From CAUZWH01 sp965247665 (lineage in GTDB: Bacteria > Pseudomonadota > Alphaproteobacteria > SHVV01): DNA of 64,000 nucleotides. The notes under the pieces were generated by a model. It did no database searches. It saw only the letters and a program-made list of their open reading frames with translations, and was not told the DNA's origin. Positions within the stretch are counted from its first letter, which is position 1; each line of letters begins with the position of its first letter. Of this stretch, positions 55,963 through 64,000 are shown one piece after another. Position numbers and translations under genes: made by a program. The DNA is taken from positions 124,001 to 188,000 of the forward strand of contig CBDFHH010000003.1 in the NCBI GenBank assembly GCA_965247665.1, written 5' to 3'.

Positions 55963-56065
55963 AGCAGAAGTCCGAAGTCGGAAACGAACGGAGGCGGCGA
56001 CGTGATCGCACCCGTGCTCGGCCCGAATCCACCCGACTTCCGATTCCCCACGTCCGACTTCCGAT
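55963..56065. repeat. Direct and inverted GTCGGA-rich repeats in the ppi-queA gap, overlapping the queA start
   Basis: CCGACTTCCGAT occurs at 56033-56044 and 56054-56065. Diverged reverse-complement copies (GAAGTCCGAAGTCGGAA) lie at about 55968-55984, so the RNA could form alternative stems. The second direct copy contains the first two bases of the queA ATG (56064), and no ordinary ribosome site is present. Confidence 0.6.
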
Positions 56066-57113
56066 GAAGGTCTCGCTGTTCGATTTCGATCTGCCGCGGG
56101 AGTTGATCGCCAACGCGCCCGCGTCGCCCCGCGACGCCGCGAAACTTCTGGTCATCGGCGACCAACTCGAGGAACGCGGGATCGGCGGCCTGCCGGAGCT
56201 GCTGGCACCGGATGACGTGATGGTGTTCAACGACACGAGGGTCATTCCCGCGCGCCTCCACGGCCGCCTGGCGGACAGCGGCGGCAGCGTCGAAATCACC
56301 CTGCACAAGCAACTTGCAGCCGATCGATGGGCCGCGTTCGGACGTCCGGCGCGTAAACTCGTAAAGGGGAAACGTCTTTTATTTTCAGATATGTTATCGT
56401 GCGTCGTTAACAAGCCGCACAAAGACGGAGAAACCGACCTCACCTTCAACCTAGCCGGCGACGCGCTGCGCCAGGAGCTCGACCGCTGCGGCGCGATGCC
56501 GCTGCCGCCTTACGTCGACCGCGCGTCGGGACCGGTTGCGTGCGATCGCCGTGACTATCAGACGATCTACGCCCGGCATGACGGCGCGGTGGCCGCGCCC
56601 ACGGCAGGCCTGCACTTTACCGATGAGCTGCTCGCGGCGCTCGACGCTCGGGGCGTCACGCTTGTCATGGTCACGTTACATGTCGGGCCCGGTACGTTCC
56701 TGCCGGTCAGAACCGAGAACACGGACGATCACGTCATGCATGCGGAGTGGGGGCGGATCGATGAGGCAGCGGCTGCTGCGATCAACGAGGCGCGCGAGGT
56801 CGGCGGGCGCGTGGTGGCGGTCGGCACCACCAGCCTGCGGTTAATCGAGACGGCGGCGGACGAGGCCGGGCTGGTTCGTCGTTTCGACGGCGATACCCGC
56901 CTGTTCATCACGCCGGGCTACCGCTTCAAAGCGACCGATATGCTGCTGACCAACTTTCATCTGCCGCGCTCGACCCTGTTTATGCTGACGGCGGCGTTTG
57001 CCGGGCTCGAGCGCATGAAGGCCGCCTACGAGCACGCCAAAGCCACCGGCTATCGGTTCTACTCGTATGGGGATGCATGCTTGATTCGGAGGTCGATAGC
57101 AGACGCCGGATGA
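56064..57113 (+). CDS. queA: S-adenosylmethionine:tRNA ribosyltransferase-isomerase
   Basis: Queuosine pathway enzyme, 349 aa, transferring the ribosyl group of SAM to 7-aminomethyl-deazaguanine in tRNA. Family motifs: FDFDLPRELIANAPASPRDAAKLLV, VMVFNDTRVIPARL, VAAPTAGLHFTDELLAAL, HVGPGTFLPVRTEN and ATDMLLTNFHLPRSTLFMLTAAFAG. Its normal partner tgt is 5 kb away because a catabolic segment lies between them. Confidence 0.97.
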   Translation: MKVSLFDFDLPRELIANAPASPRDAAKLLVIGDQLEERGIGGLPELLAPDDVMVFNDTRVIPARLHGRLADSGGSVEITLHKQLAADRWAAFGRPARKLVKGKRLLFSDMLSCVVNKPHKDGETDLTFNLAGDALRQELDRCGAMPLPPYVDRASGPVACDRRDYQTIYARHDGAVAAPTAGLHFTDELLAALDARGVTLVMVTLHVGPGTFLPVRTENTDDHVMHAEWGRIDEAAAAAINEAREVGGRVVAVGTTSLRLIETAADEAGLVRRFDGDTRLFITPGYRFKATDMLLTNFHLPRSTLFMLTAAFAGLERMKAAYEHAKATGYRFYSYGDACLIRRSIADAG

Positions 57114-57154
57114 CGGCGCCAGCAGGTCGCGAGCGGCGCCCGTCGCGATCCATT

Positions 57155-57178
57155 ATCCGATATCCGGCATCCGATATC
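57155..57178. repeat. Two 10-bp ATCCGATATC repeats after queA
   Basis: Copies at 57155-57164 and 57169-57178 are spaced by 4 bp. The second overlaps the stop codon of the minus-strand Rieske beta gene. They mark the left junction of the queA-tgt insert. Confidence 0.6.
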
Positions 57179-57668
57179 AGAAAATCACCGAGATCCCGTC
57201 GAGCATTCCGTCGCTGTTGACGAGGTCGACGCGCTTCCACCGGATCTTGAAGCTGTCGCGGTCGCGAACCAGCGCGTGGCGAACGGCGCCGCCGAATAGC
57301 CGCTGCTTGTCGCGGCGGTATTCGAGCATTTGGAAATTCGAGCCGATCAGCAGGTCGACCTCCGCGGGCGGGTCTCGTTCGATCGTGACATTGCCGATGA
57401 TGTGGCTAGTGCGCGAATGCGGCACCTGGGCATGGATACGCGGGTTGCGCAGGCGTCGGACCCGCGTCTCCATCAGGCGTCGATCGTCATAGATCAGTGA
57501 GATCGTGTCGTGGGGATTGTCCTGGTCGGGCCGAACCGGCACCCAGTACCAGGCGGTTTCGGTGAACAGCTGGAGCCATTCGTCGAAGCGGCGTTGGTCG
57601 AGGAGCCGTGCCTCGCGGAACAGAAACGCCTCGATTTCCCTGATGTCGGTTGCACCGGCGGCGGCCAT
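57177..57668 (-). CDS. Aromatic-ring-hydroxylating dioxygenase, beta subunit
   Basis: Small structural subunit of a Rieske dioxygenase, 163 aa, SnoaL/NTF2-like fold: REIEAFLFREARLLDQRRFDEWLQLFTETAWYWVPVRPDQDNP, the IYDDRRLMETRVRRL segment and SRTSHIIGNVTIE. ATG 57668 overlaps the alpha-subunit TGA by one base (TGATG), which implies stoichiometric co-translation of an alpha-beta oxygenase. Confidence 0.93.
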   Translation of the reverse strand: MAAAGATDIREIEAFLFREARLLDQRRFDEWLQLFTETAWYWVPVRPDQDNPHDTISLIYDDRRLMETRVRRLRNPRIHAQVPHSRTSHIIGNVTIERDPPAEVDLLIGSNFQMLEYRRDKQRLFGGAVRHALVRDRDSFKIRWKRVDLVNSDGMLDGISVIF

Positions 57669-58990
57669 CACGCGCCGTTGGCCATGTAGCCCAACCAGGC
57701 ATCGAACATGTTGCGGATATGCAGCTCGCTGGTGCCGTTGGTCTCGCGCGTGCCGTGGTCGGCCGCCTTGTCGGTTTGGTATTCGCGACCCATATGCACC
57801 CACTCCGGCCCCTCGCAGCGCAGGCCTTCGCCGATGCGGCCATAGGTTTCGAGATCGTCGGGCAATACCAGCGAGCCGGTCCCGTTGGTGACGTTGGCGA
57901 AACGGATGGTGTCCTCGAACATCTCGGGCGGTGCCTTGGGCATACGAAACGAGAAGGTATGCACCTCCGTACGGTCGACCGAAACCGGATGCACGACCCG
58001 GAGCTGGCGGAACTGGCCCATGAAGGACAGGTTGGGCCAGACGTTCGAATTCCAGCGTGCGACCGCGAGGATCTCCCGCGTGCGTTCCTCGCCCTTCTCG
58101 GCTTTCAGCACGTCGATATATTCGGCGAAGGAGGGGTCGTTAAGGGCGGCGACCAGCTTCTCGTCGTCGTGGTAGTCGCCCATGAAGCTGTGGCCGTTCG
58201 GCGTCGTCCATAAACCGACGCCATCGCGGAAGAAGTTGTAGCCAACCCCGTTCTGCCGCATCTGGCGGATGGCGATCTCGCCGGCGCCGTCGGAGTACAC
58301 GTCGTCGTCCTGGGCGCGCGCGGCATCGATCGACGATTCATGCACGTTGCTGGGGTGAACGCCGTCGCAGAGATTCTCGAGATAGACCTTCCAGTTGGCG
58401 TCGAAGGCGTGTTTGAATACGCCGCCGGCGACCTCGAGCTCGTCACCGGGCGCGCGGTCGACCATGTCGTCGAACGCGGTCGTCATGGGGCCGAGAAACT
58501 CGGTGAGGCCGGGCCCGTCGGCGGCGAAACTGCCAAATACGAAACCGCGATAAACCGCGCTGCGGGTGACCGGCATCAAACCGTTGGCGGGATCATCGAT
58601 GTCGAGATTGCCAGGGTAGCCTTGCGCGATCGGCACCGCCGACAAGCTGCCGTCGGTGCGGTAGGTCCAGCCGTGGTAGGCACAGCGGAACTCGTTGACA
58701 TTGCCCGACTCGGTGGTCGCCACCATTGACGCACGGTGGGCGCAGCGGTTGTTGAGAACGTAGATCTCGTCATCGTCGTGGCGCACCATGATGACGGGCT
58801 GGCGGCCGATGCGGGTGGTGTAGAAATCGCCGCGGTTCTTGACCTGGCTTTCATGGCCGACATAGATCCACGCGCGCCCGAAGATGCGTTCCATCTCGAG
58901 CGCGAACAGATCGGGATCGGTGTAGACGCGCCGATGCACGCGATCACCGCGGATCAGCGCGGAGAGATTGTCGGTATCGTGGACGCGCAT
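57668..58990 (-). CDS. Rieske aromatic-ring-hydroxylating dioxygenase, alpha subunit
   Basis: Catalytic subunit, 440 aa from ATG 58990, chosen because GGAG lies 6 nt upstream; an ATG at 59008 would add six residues. From the chosen start, Rieske ligands are C83-x-H85 and C103-x2-H106 (RCAHRAS and CAYHGW). The catalytic iron motif is ENLCDGVHPSNVHESS. Substrate unknown; anthranilate-, benzoate- or carnitine-type oxygenases share this architecture. Ferredoxin and reductase genes are not nearby, so the electron supply must come from elsewhere. Confidence 0.93.
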   Translation of the reverse strand: MRVHDTDNLSALIRGDRVHRRVYTDPDLFALEMERIFGRAWIYVGHESQVKNRGDFYTTRIGRQPVIMVRHDDDEIYVLNNRCAHRASMVATTESGNVNEFRCAYHGWTYRTDGSLSAVPIAQGYPGNLDIDDPANGLMPVTRSAVYRGFVFGSFAADGPGLTEFLGPMTTAFDDMVDRAPGDELEVAGGVFKHAFDANWKVYLENLCDGVHPSNVHESSIDAARAQDDDVYSDGAGEIAIRQMRQNGVGYNFFRDGVGLWTTPNGHSFMGDYHDDEKLVAALNDPSFAEYIDVLKAEKGEERTREILAVARWNSNVWPNLSFMGQFRQLRVVHPVSVDRTEVHTFSFRMPKAPPEMFEDTIRFANVTNGTGSLVLPDDLETYGRIGEGLRCEGPEWVHMGREYQTDKAADHGTRETNGTSELHIRNMFDAWLGYMANGA

Positions 58991-59059
58991 GGCGAGCTCC
59001 GTGACCATGTATTGATGCGACTATAGCCGGGCGGATCGACGAATCGGAAGGCTCGTCGG

Positions 59060-59923
59060 TCAGGCCGCGCCCCGCCGCGCGCGCACGGTAACGATCGCGA
59101 CGACGCCGGCCAGCGTCACCGCCGCGCCGAGCATGAAACGCCAGCTCAGCACTTCGCCGAAAATCAAGATGCCCATGGCGACGCCGAACACGGGCGCCAT
59201 CAGCAGCAGCGTCGAGACCAGGCTAACCGGATAGATGCGCTGCAGGTAGTACCAGCCACCATGGCTGAGAATTGTGCCGGCGATCGCCGTATAGACCACT
59301 GTACCCCATTGCAGCCAGGTCGCGCCGGCGAGGCCATCGACCGGATTGCCCTCGAAAGCCACCGAGAGCAGCAAGAGCGGTCCCAGCGCCATCAATGCCA
59401 TCCAGGCCTGGAGCGTGAGGATCGGAATACCGTGCGTACGGGAGATCAGCACGATCGCCAGACCCATACTCAGCGCGCCGCCGATGACACACAGAAGCGC
59501 CGGCAGGCGTTCAAACACAGTGGGTTCGAAACCGATGATGACGACACCGCCAAACGCCAGCACCAACCCGACCAACCGACGCCGGCCGAACAGCTCGCCC
59601 AGAAAAAGGACGGCGATCAGAACCGAGAACGGTGCGTAGAGCTGGACGGCGATGGCGACCGACGAAATGCCGGCGGAGAGCTTCACGCCCAAGAGCATCA
59701 GCGGGTAGTGGATGACGCCGAAAAACAACGCGATGACGGCGATCTCGCGCATCCGCCCCGGCACCAGCTTCAGATAGGGTGACAGGAGGGCGATGACGAG
59801 AATGAAGCGCGCGACCGCGAACAGCACCGGCGGAAACCCGCCAAGCCCGATCTTGAGAACGACGAACTGAAACCCGCCGATCGCGCTGACGCCAACAGCG
59901 AGCGCGAGGTGCCAGGGTTTCAC
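59060..59923 (-). CDS. EamA/DMT family transporter
   Basis: Ten-helix drug/metabolite transporter, 287 aa, with two EamA repeats. The first begins ALAVGVSAIGGFQFVVLKIGLGGFPPVLFAVARFIL. The second includes WMALMALGPLLLLSVAFEGN and SVVSTLLLMAPVFGVAMGILIFGEVLSWRFMLGAAVTLAGVV-type helices. Probably exports a metabolite; the catabolic neighbours suggest a link to the Rieske pathway, without proof. Confidence 0.92.
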   Translation of the reverse strand: MKPWHLALAVGVSAIGGFQFVVLKIGLGGFPPVLFAVARFILVIALLSPYLKLVPGRMREIAVIALFFGVIHYPLMLLGVKLSAGISSVAIAVQLYAPFSVLIAVLFLGELFGRRRLVGLVLAFGGVVIIGFEPTVFERLPALLCVIGGALSMGLAIVLISRTHGIPILTLQAWMALMALGPLLLLSVAFEGNPVDGLAGATWLQWGTVVYTAIAGTILSHGGWYYLQRIYPVSLVSTLLLMAPVFGVAMGILIFGEVLSWRFMLGAAVTLAGVVAIVTVRARRGAA

Positions 59924-59947
59924 GTGGTGAGCCCGCCGGTCAGCCGG

Positions 59948-60724
59948 TCAAAGATAGGAATCGATCCATCCCAGACCTCCGGCGGTGGTCGTCAGGGGAT
60001 GGTACTCGACGCCGACCCAACCCGTATAACCCAGGTCGTCGAGCCAGCGAAACAGGAAGTCGTAGTTGATTTCACCGGTTCCAGGTTCGTGTCGCCCCGG
60101 GTTGTCGGCGATCTGAATGTGGCCGATGCGGTCGACATGCGTTTTGAGCGAACGGGCCAGATCACCCTCCATGATCTGCATGTGGTAGCAATCGAATTGG
60201 AGGCGGAGATTGTCGGCGCCGACCGCTTCGATCACGGCCAGGGCGTCGGCGGAGCGGTTCAACAGGTAGCCCGGATTGTCACGGTCGTTGACCGGTTCGA
60301 TCAGCAGGGTGATGCCGGCGGCAGCGGACGCTTCCGCGGTTTCGCGCAGGTTGGTGATCAGGGTGCGCTTGACGAGCCCGGGATCGACATCGATCGGCGG
60401 CACTCCGACGAGGCTGTTCAGGCGGGGACAATTCAACGCGCCGGCGTAATCCAAGGCCTGCGCGGCGGCAGCGCGGTATTCGTCTACCCGATCGGGCAGG
60501 CAGGCCAGGCCGCGGTCGCCCGTTTCGAGGTTGCCGGGCGGCAGGTTGTGCTGCACCAGTTCGAGCTCGTTCCGGCTCAGCGCTTCGGCGATCTCGGTGT
60601 GTTCGAACGCATAGGGGAACTGGATTTCGACCGCTTTGAATCCGGCCGCGGCGGCGGCCGCGAAGCGGTCGATGAAGGCGTGCTCGGTGAACAGTGTCGA
60701 CAGGTTGGCGGCGAAGCGCGGCAT
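59948..60724 (-). CDS. hyi: Hydroxypyruvate isomerase-like TIM-barrel protein
   Basis: Xylose-isomerase-like TIM barrel, 258 aa, close to Hyi/OtnI: MPRFAANLSTLFTEHAFIDRFAAAAAAGFKAVEIQFPYA, VQHNLPPGNLETGDRGLACLP, the catalytic Glu segments LLIEPVNDRDNPGYLL and GWVGVEYHP, and FDCYHMQIMEGDL. Interconverts hydroxypyruvate and tartronate semialdehyde, or related 2-oxo-tetronates. Ends 24 bp before the DMT exporter gene. Confidence 0.88.
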   Translation of the reverse strand: MPRFAANLSTLFTEHAFIDRFAAAAAAGFKAVEIQFPYAFEHTEIAEALSRNELELVQHNLPPGNLETGDRGLACLPDRVDEYRAAAAQALDYAGALNCPRLNSLVGVPPIDVDPGLVKRTLITNLRETAEASAAAGITLLIEPVNDRDNPGYLLNRSADALAVIEAVGADNLRLQFDCYHMQIMEGDLARSLKTHVDRIGHIQIADNPGRHEPGTGEINYDFLFRWLDDLGYTGWVGVEYHPLTTTAGGLGWIDSYL

Positions 60725-60730
60725 TGGCGG

Positions 60731-61125
60731 CTAACCGCCGGTCGGCTCTGCGGGGAGCAGCCGATCGAGCGCATAGCCCTCGCCTTTGCCATGAACGCGC
60801 ATCATGTGCGGAGCCGCCAAGCGTGTGGGCGACACCGGCGTTGGCCGGTCGGCGCCGGCTTGCAGCAGCTTGCGGCGTGTTTGCCGAGCATTCACCGGCA
60901 TCGCATGGTGCTCGATGCGCAGCAGCGAGCTGCGAATGCCGAGCGGTGCCGGTCCGGTCTCCGAATGGTGGTGCCCGCCGGCGGCCGCCTCAAACGGGCA
61001 TCGCGAAATTCGGGCTCGCGGCGCGGCAGCGGGATGTTGGGCGGGATTCGCGGCATGATCTCTTCGCCGCGCGAGATTGCGTCGTCGCCGATACGCATGT
61101 TCCGAATCGCGTTTTGCTGAACCAT
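60731..61125 (-). pseudogene. Unrecognised gene split by a probable frameshift
   Basis: Coding-like codon use starts in one frame at ATG 61125 (MVQQNAIRNMRIGDDAISRG) with GC-rich third positions. It then switches near 60985-61000 to another frame carrying EAAAGGHHHSETGPAPLGIR and ending LLPAEPTGG at 60731. Together they would give about 130 residues. Either sequence error or a real inactivating shift explains this; I recognise no family. It precedes the isomerase gene by 6 bp, so it was once part of that minus-strand operon. Confidence 0.45.
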
Positions 61126-61220
61126 TGGCCTGCCCCACACGGCCGATTAAACTTCGCGTGTGGCGCGCCCGTGGCGCCGACTCCTATGCTACATACTGCA
61201 CAGCGGCAAGAGGGAGGGCG

Positions 61221-62057
61221 ATGTCCGACAGCGCCGGCGACATCAACATGGGAACGATTAGGATCGGTCCGGAGCCCGACATCGCCGTCGAATATGCGGG
61301 GCAGGGACCGTTGGTCGTGTTTCTGCACGGTATCGGCGGCAACCGCACCAATTGGCGCGACCAGCTACCGGCGTTCGCCGAACACTTCACCGCGGCAAGC
61401 TGGGACGCGCGCGGCTGGGGCGACAGCGACGACTACGACGGACCGTTCAGGTTCGCGGATGTGTGCGCCGATCTCGGCCGCGTGCTCGATCATTTCGGTG
61501 CCGTTTCGGCGCATCTGGTTGGGCTGTCGATGGGCGGCATGATCGTGCAGGAGTTTGCGGCGCGGCACCCGGAGCGCGTCGCTACCATGGTCCTGGTCGA
61601 CACCAATAACGGGCCCGCCAAGTCGATGAGCGAGACCGAGATCGAGGATTTCGTCAGCATGCGGCGCAAACCGTTGCTCGCCGGCAAGGAGCCCGAGGAC
61701 ATCGCCGATGAGATTGCGCGCAGCCTGGTCAGCCCGTCGGCATCGGAAGACATCGTTCGGCGCATGGCCGATAGCATCGCGATGCTGCACAAAGACTCCT
61801 ACATCAAGGCGCTCGAGGCGGTGGCTCACTACGAAGGCCCCCATCTTTCGGCGCTGCGAGCCCCGTCCCTGGTGATCGTCGGGGCCGACGATACGCTGAC
61901 GCCACCCGGCGTCCACCGCGAGATGGTCGAGCAGCTGGTGCAGGCGCGCTACCTCGAGGTTGCCGATGCGGGGCACCTGACCAACATGGAGAAGCCGGCC
62001 GAGTTCAATCGAGCCGTGCTGGACTTCCTGGTCGAACGGCGCGACCACGCCTGTTGA
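61221..62057 (+). CDS. Alpha/beta hydrolase
   Basis: A 278-residue alpha/beta-fold enzyme. Oxyanion HG is in VVFLHGIGGNRTNW; the nucleophile elbow GLSMGG carries S103; the acid is in VIVGADDTLTPP, and the catalytic His is in ADAGHLTNMEKP. The pattern resembles 3-oxoadipate enol-lactonase and epoxide-hydrolase-type esterases, which would suit a ring-cleavage pathway. ATG 61221 follows GAGGGAGGGCG. Confidence 0.9.
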   Translation: MSDSAGDINMGTIRIGPEPDIAVEYAGQGPLVVFLHGIGGNRTNWRDQLPAFAEHFTAASWDARGWGDSDDYDGPFRFADVCADLGRVLDHFGAVSAHLVGLSMGGMIVQEFAARHPERVATMVLVDTNNGPAKSMSETEIEDFVSMRRKPLLAGKEPEDIADEIARSLVSPSASEDIVRRMADSIAMLHKDSYIKALEAVAHYEGPHLSALRAPSLVIVGADDTLTPPGVHREMVEQLVQARYLEVADAGHLTNMEKPAEFNRAVLDFLVERRDHAC

Positions 62058-62081
62058 GACCGCGCAACGAATACGGCTGAG

Positions 62082-63206
62082 GTGGGTCTATCGTTTGAAG
62101 TTTTAAGTCGCGACCGCGCGGCGCGGCGCGGGCGCCTGACCACGGCCCACGGCACGGTCGACACCCCGGCCTTCATGCCGGTCGGCACGATGGCGACCGT
62201 CAAAGCGATGACCGCGGACGCGGTGGCGGCGACCGGCGCGCAGATCGTCTTGGCCAACGCCTATCATCTGATGCTGCGCCCCGGTGCGGAGCGCATCTCC
62301 GATCTCGGCGGTCTTCACGAGTTCATGAATTGGACCGGGCCGATCCTGACCGACAGCGGCGGTTTCCAAGCGATGTCGTTGGCTCCGCTACGCGCCATCT
62401 CCGACGCCGGGATCCGCTTTAAATCACACCTCGACGGGTCGATGCACGACCTCACGCCCGAGCGCTGCATGGAGGTGCAGCACTTGCTCGGTGTCGACAT
62501 CGCCATGGCGTTGGACCACTGCGTCCGCTATCCCGCGGCCGACCACGAGGTTGCGGAATCGCTGCGCCGTACCCTCGATTGGGCAGGCCGGTCGCGCGCC
62601 GCATATAGCTCGGCGCCGGGGCACGGGTTGTTTGGAATCGTGCAGGGGGAAACGCGAACGGATTTGCGCCGCCATTGCGCCGAAGAGCTCACCCGGATGC
62701 CGTTCGACGGCTACGCCGTCGGTGGATTGGCGGTCGGAGAGGGGCAGGAGCTGATGTTCGACATCGTCGCGTTTACCGCGCCGCTGCTGCCCGACGACAA
62801 GCCGCGCTATTTGATGGGCGTAGGCAAGCCGGCGGACATCGTCGGCGCGGTGGCACGCGGCATCGACATGTTCGATTGCGTGCTGCCGACCCGTTCGGGC
62901 CGCACCGGTCAGGCCTTCACCCGACGCGGTACGGTCAACCTGCGCAACGCGCGGCACGCCGCCGATGCCCGCCCGCTCGATCCGGATTGCATCTGTCCGA
63001 CCTGCCGCAATCACTCGCGCGCCTATCTGCACCATTTGGTGCGCGCGGAAGAGATCCTCGGTGCCATCCTGCTGACGTGGCACAACATTCACTACTACCA
63101 GGAATTGATGGCCGGTCTTCGCACGGCAATCGATAGCGGCTCGCTGCGTGACTACCAGACCGCCTTCGCCGACCGGCTCGCGGCCGGCGACCTGCCGAAG
63201 GCATGA
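62082..63206 (+). CDS. tgt: Queuine tRNA-ribosyltransferase
   Basis: Exchanges guanine-34 for preQ1 in tRNA, 374 aa, GTG start. Family blocks: HGTVDTPAFMPVGTMATVKAMT, LTDSGGFQAMSL with the general-acid Asp, GLFGIVQGETRTDLRRHCAEEL, GYAVGGLAVGE, DCVLPTRSGRTGQAFTRRG, and the zinc site CICPTCRNHSRAYLHH. Separated from queA by the 57-62 kb insert. Confidence 0.97.
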   Translation: MGLSFEVLSRDRAARRGRLTTAHGTVDTPAFMPVGTMATVKAMTADAVAATGAQIVLANAYHLMLRPGAERISDLGGLHEFMNWTGPILTDSGGFQAMSLAPLRAISDAGIRFKSHLDGSMHDLTPERCMEVQHLLGVDIAMALDHCVRYPAADHEVAESLRRTLDWAGRSRAAYSSAPGHGLFGIVQGETRTDLRRHCAEELTRMPFDGYAVGGLAVGEGQELMFDIVAFTAPLLPDDKPRYLMGVGKPADIVGAVARGIDMFDCVLPTRSGRTGQAFTRRGTVNLRNARHAADARPLDPDCICPTCRNHSRAYLHHLVRAEEILGAILLTWHNIHYYQELMAGLRTAIDSGSLRDYQTAFADRLAAGDLPKA

Positions 63207-63251
63207 CCAGGTCATCTTCAAACCGCGATACATTTGCGGCATGATGGCGAC

Positions 63252-63356
63252 GTGGCGACGCTTCCGGAGTTGCTCCATCTCGGCGAATCGACGCGCTGGC
63301 AGCGGTTCGGGCACGACCTGCGCCCGATCCGTTTCATGATCGCGATGTGCGCGTGA
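63252..63356 (+). CDS. Possible 34-residue leader peptide coupled to the dioxygenase gene
   Basis: GTG 63252 to TGA 63356 encodes MATLPELLHLGESTRWQR followed by a basic and hydrophobic end. The TGA overlaps the GTG start of the next gene (GTGA), an arrangement typical of translational coupling. No good ribosome site is seen and no family is recognised. Confidence 0.25.
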   Translation: MATLPELLHLGESTRWQRFGHDLRPIRFMIAMCA

Positions 63357-64000
63357 CCATCGACATCGCTCAGCTCGATCGCTACCGCGAAGAGGGCTTT
63401 CTCGTGCTCGAAGGATTCGTCGACGACTCGGCGTGCGAAGCGCTCAGGGCGCGTACCGCGGAGCTGGTAGACAGGTTCGAACCGGCGTCGGTGAAATCGA
63501 TCTTCTCGTCGCGCAATCAGCACCGTTTCGCTGACGACTATTTTCTCGAGTCGGCCGGCAACATCTCATTCTTTTTCGAAGAAGACGCGTTCGACGCGGC
63601 GGGCACGCTGCGCCAAGCCAAGAATCGATCGATCAATAAAATGGGTCATGCCATGCATGACCTCGACCCCGAGTTCGACCGGTTTTCCCGCAGTCCGGAT
63701 CTCGCCGCCCTGATCGAGAAGCTGGGACTGGTGCAGCCGTTGCTCGTGCAATCGATGTACATCTTCAAGCCGCCCGCAATCGGCGGCGAGGTCGTATGCC
63801 ACCAGGACGCGACCTTTCTCTATACCGACCCGATCAGCGTCGTCGGCTTGTGGTTTGCACTCGAAGATGCCACCCGCGAAAACGGTTGCCTGTGGGCGCT
63901 GCCCCGCGCCCATCGCGGCGGGCTAAAGTCGCGGTTTCGGCGTGACCGGAGCGGCGGTCTGACGACCGATCAAATCGACGAAACACCCTGGCTGACCGAC
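63353..64000 (+). CDS. Phytanoyl-CoA dioxygenase (PhyH) family protein, 3' end off the window
   Basis: Fe(II)/2-oxoglutarate oxygenase. It opens at GTG 63353 (TIDIAQLDRYREEGFLVLEGFVDD) and stays open for 216 codons to the edge. The iron ligands H150-x-D152 are seen in VVCHQDATFLYTDP; the distal His and the 2-oxoglutarate Arg would lie near or beyond the edge. LWFALEDATRENGCLWALPRAHRGG is typical of the family. Members hydroxylate lipids, ectoine-like or secondary metabolites; substrate not assignable. Confidence 0.88.
   Translation, partial: MTIDIAQLDRYREEGFLVLEGFVDDSACEALRARTAELVDRFEPASVKSIFSSRNQHRFADDYFLESAGNISFFFEEDAFDAAGTLRQAKNRSINKMGHAMHDLDPEFDRFSRSPDLAALIEKLGLVQPLLVQSMYIFKPPAIGGEVVCHQDATFLYTDPISVVGLWFALEDATRENGCLWALPRAHRGGLKSRFRRDRSGGLTTDQIDETPWLTD

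Overview
The window is GC-rich, gene-dense chromosomal DNA from an alphaproteobacterium, most likely Rhodospirillales-like. The evidence is gene content and order: a PopZ-type pole organiser next to tolC and valS, and a long core block erpA / dgt-argS-SPOR-nagZ-M50-scpA-scpB / tatA-tatB-tatC-serS-surE-pcm-nlpD-like / DUF815 / yajC-secD-secF / squalene-phytoene synthase, followed by trmFO-uvrA / ssb, gyrA-coaD-ppi-queA and tgt. No plasmid, phage, integrase or CRISPR signature is visible. The only transposase is a decayed IS630 tail.

Layout. 1-1126: 5' part of a Rieske oxygenase gene that leaves the window, then tRNA-Cys. 1.5-7.3 kb: isoaspartyl methyltransferase-like gene, tolC, popZ (directly preceded by a 5-copy 15-bp minisatellite), valS. 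7.3-12.0 kb: GyrI-like protein, a two-domain RidA protein, a single RidA protein, ilvD, and convergent xthA. 12.1-20.1 kb: an accessory island with a hydantoinase and GntR regulator on the minus strand, facing TRAP transporter genes dctP-dctQ-dctM, an amidase and a racemase-like gene on the plus strand, ending in the IS630 remnant. 20.2-40.8 kb: the core cell-envelope, translation and secretion block, with an iron-type ABC transporter lodged between scpB and tatA. 40.8-45.3 kb: a scarred segment with a truncated Mth938-like gene, a urate-oxidase-N membrane protein, a possible microprotein, squalene/phytoene synthase and an ABC importer without its ATPase. 45.5-57.1 kb: trmFO, uvrA, ssb, a flavoprotein, gyrA, coaD, a cyclophilin, queA. 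57.2-62.1 kb: a catabolic insert (Rieske alpha and beta, DMT exporter, hydroxypyruvate isomerase-like, a frameshifted gene, alpha/beta hydrolase) that separates queA from tgt. 63.35 kb to the end: a phytanoyl-CoA dioxygenase-family gene cut by the window edge.

How the genes work together. The core blocks serve translation (valS, argS, serS, tRNA-Cys, trmFO, queA, tgt), protein export (yajC-secDF, tatABC), chromosome handling (scpAB, gyrA, uvrA, ssb, popZ) and envelope maintenance (nagZ, nlpD-like, tolC, SPOR). Into these fixed neighbourhoods small uptake or catabolism cassettes have been inserted. The most coherent is the 12.1-19.8 kb TRAP/hydantoinase/amidase/racemase-like module. I read it as import and hydrolysis of a cyclic or linear amide or ureide under GntR control; the substrate is unknown and the racemase-like protein lacks both expected catalytic cysteines. 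All functional statements come from motif and family recognition by eye; no database search or computation was run.
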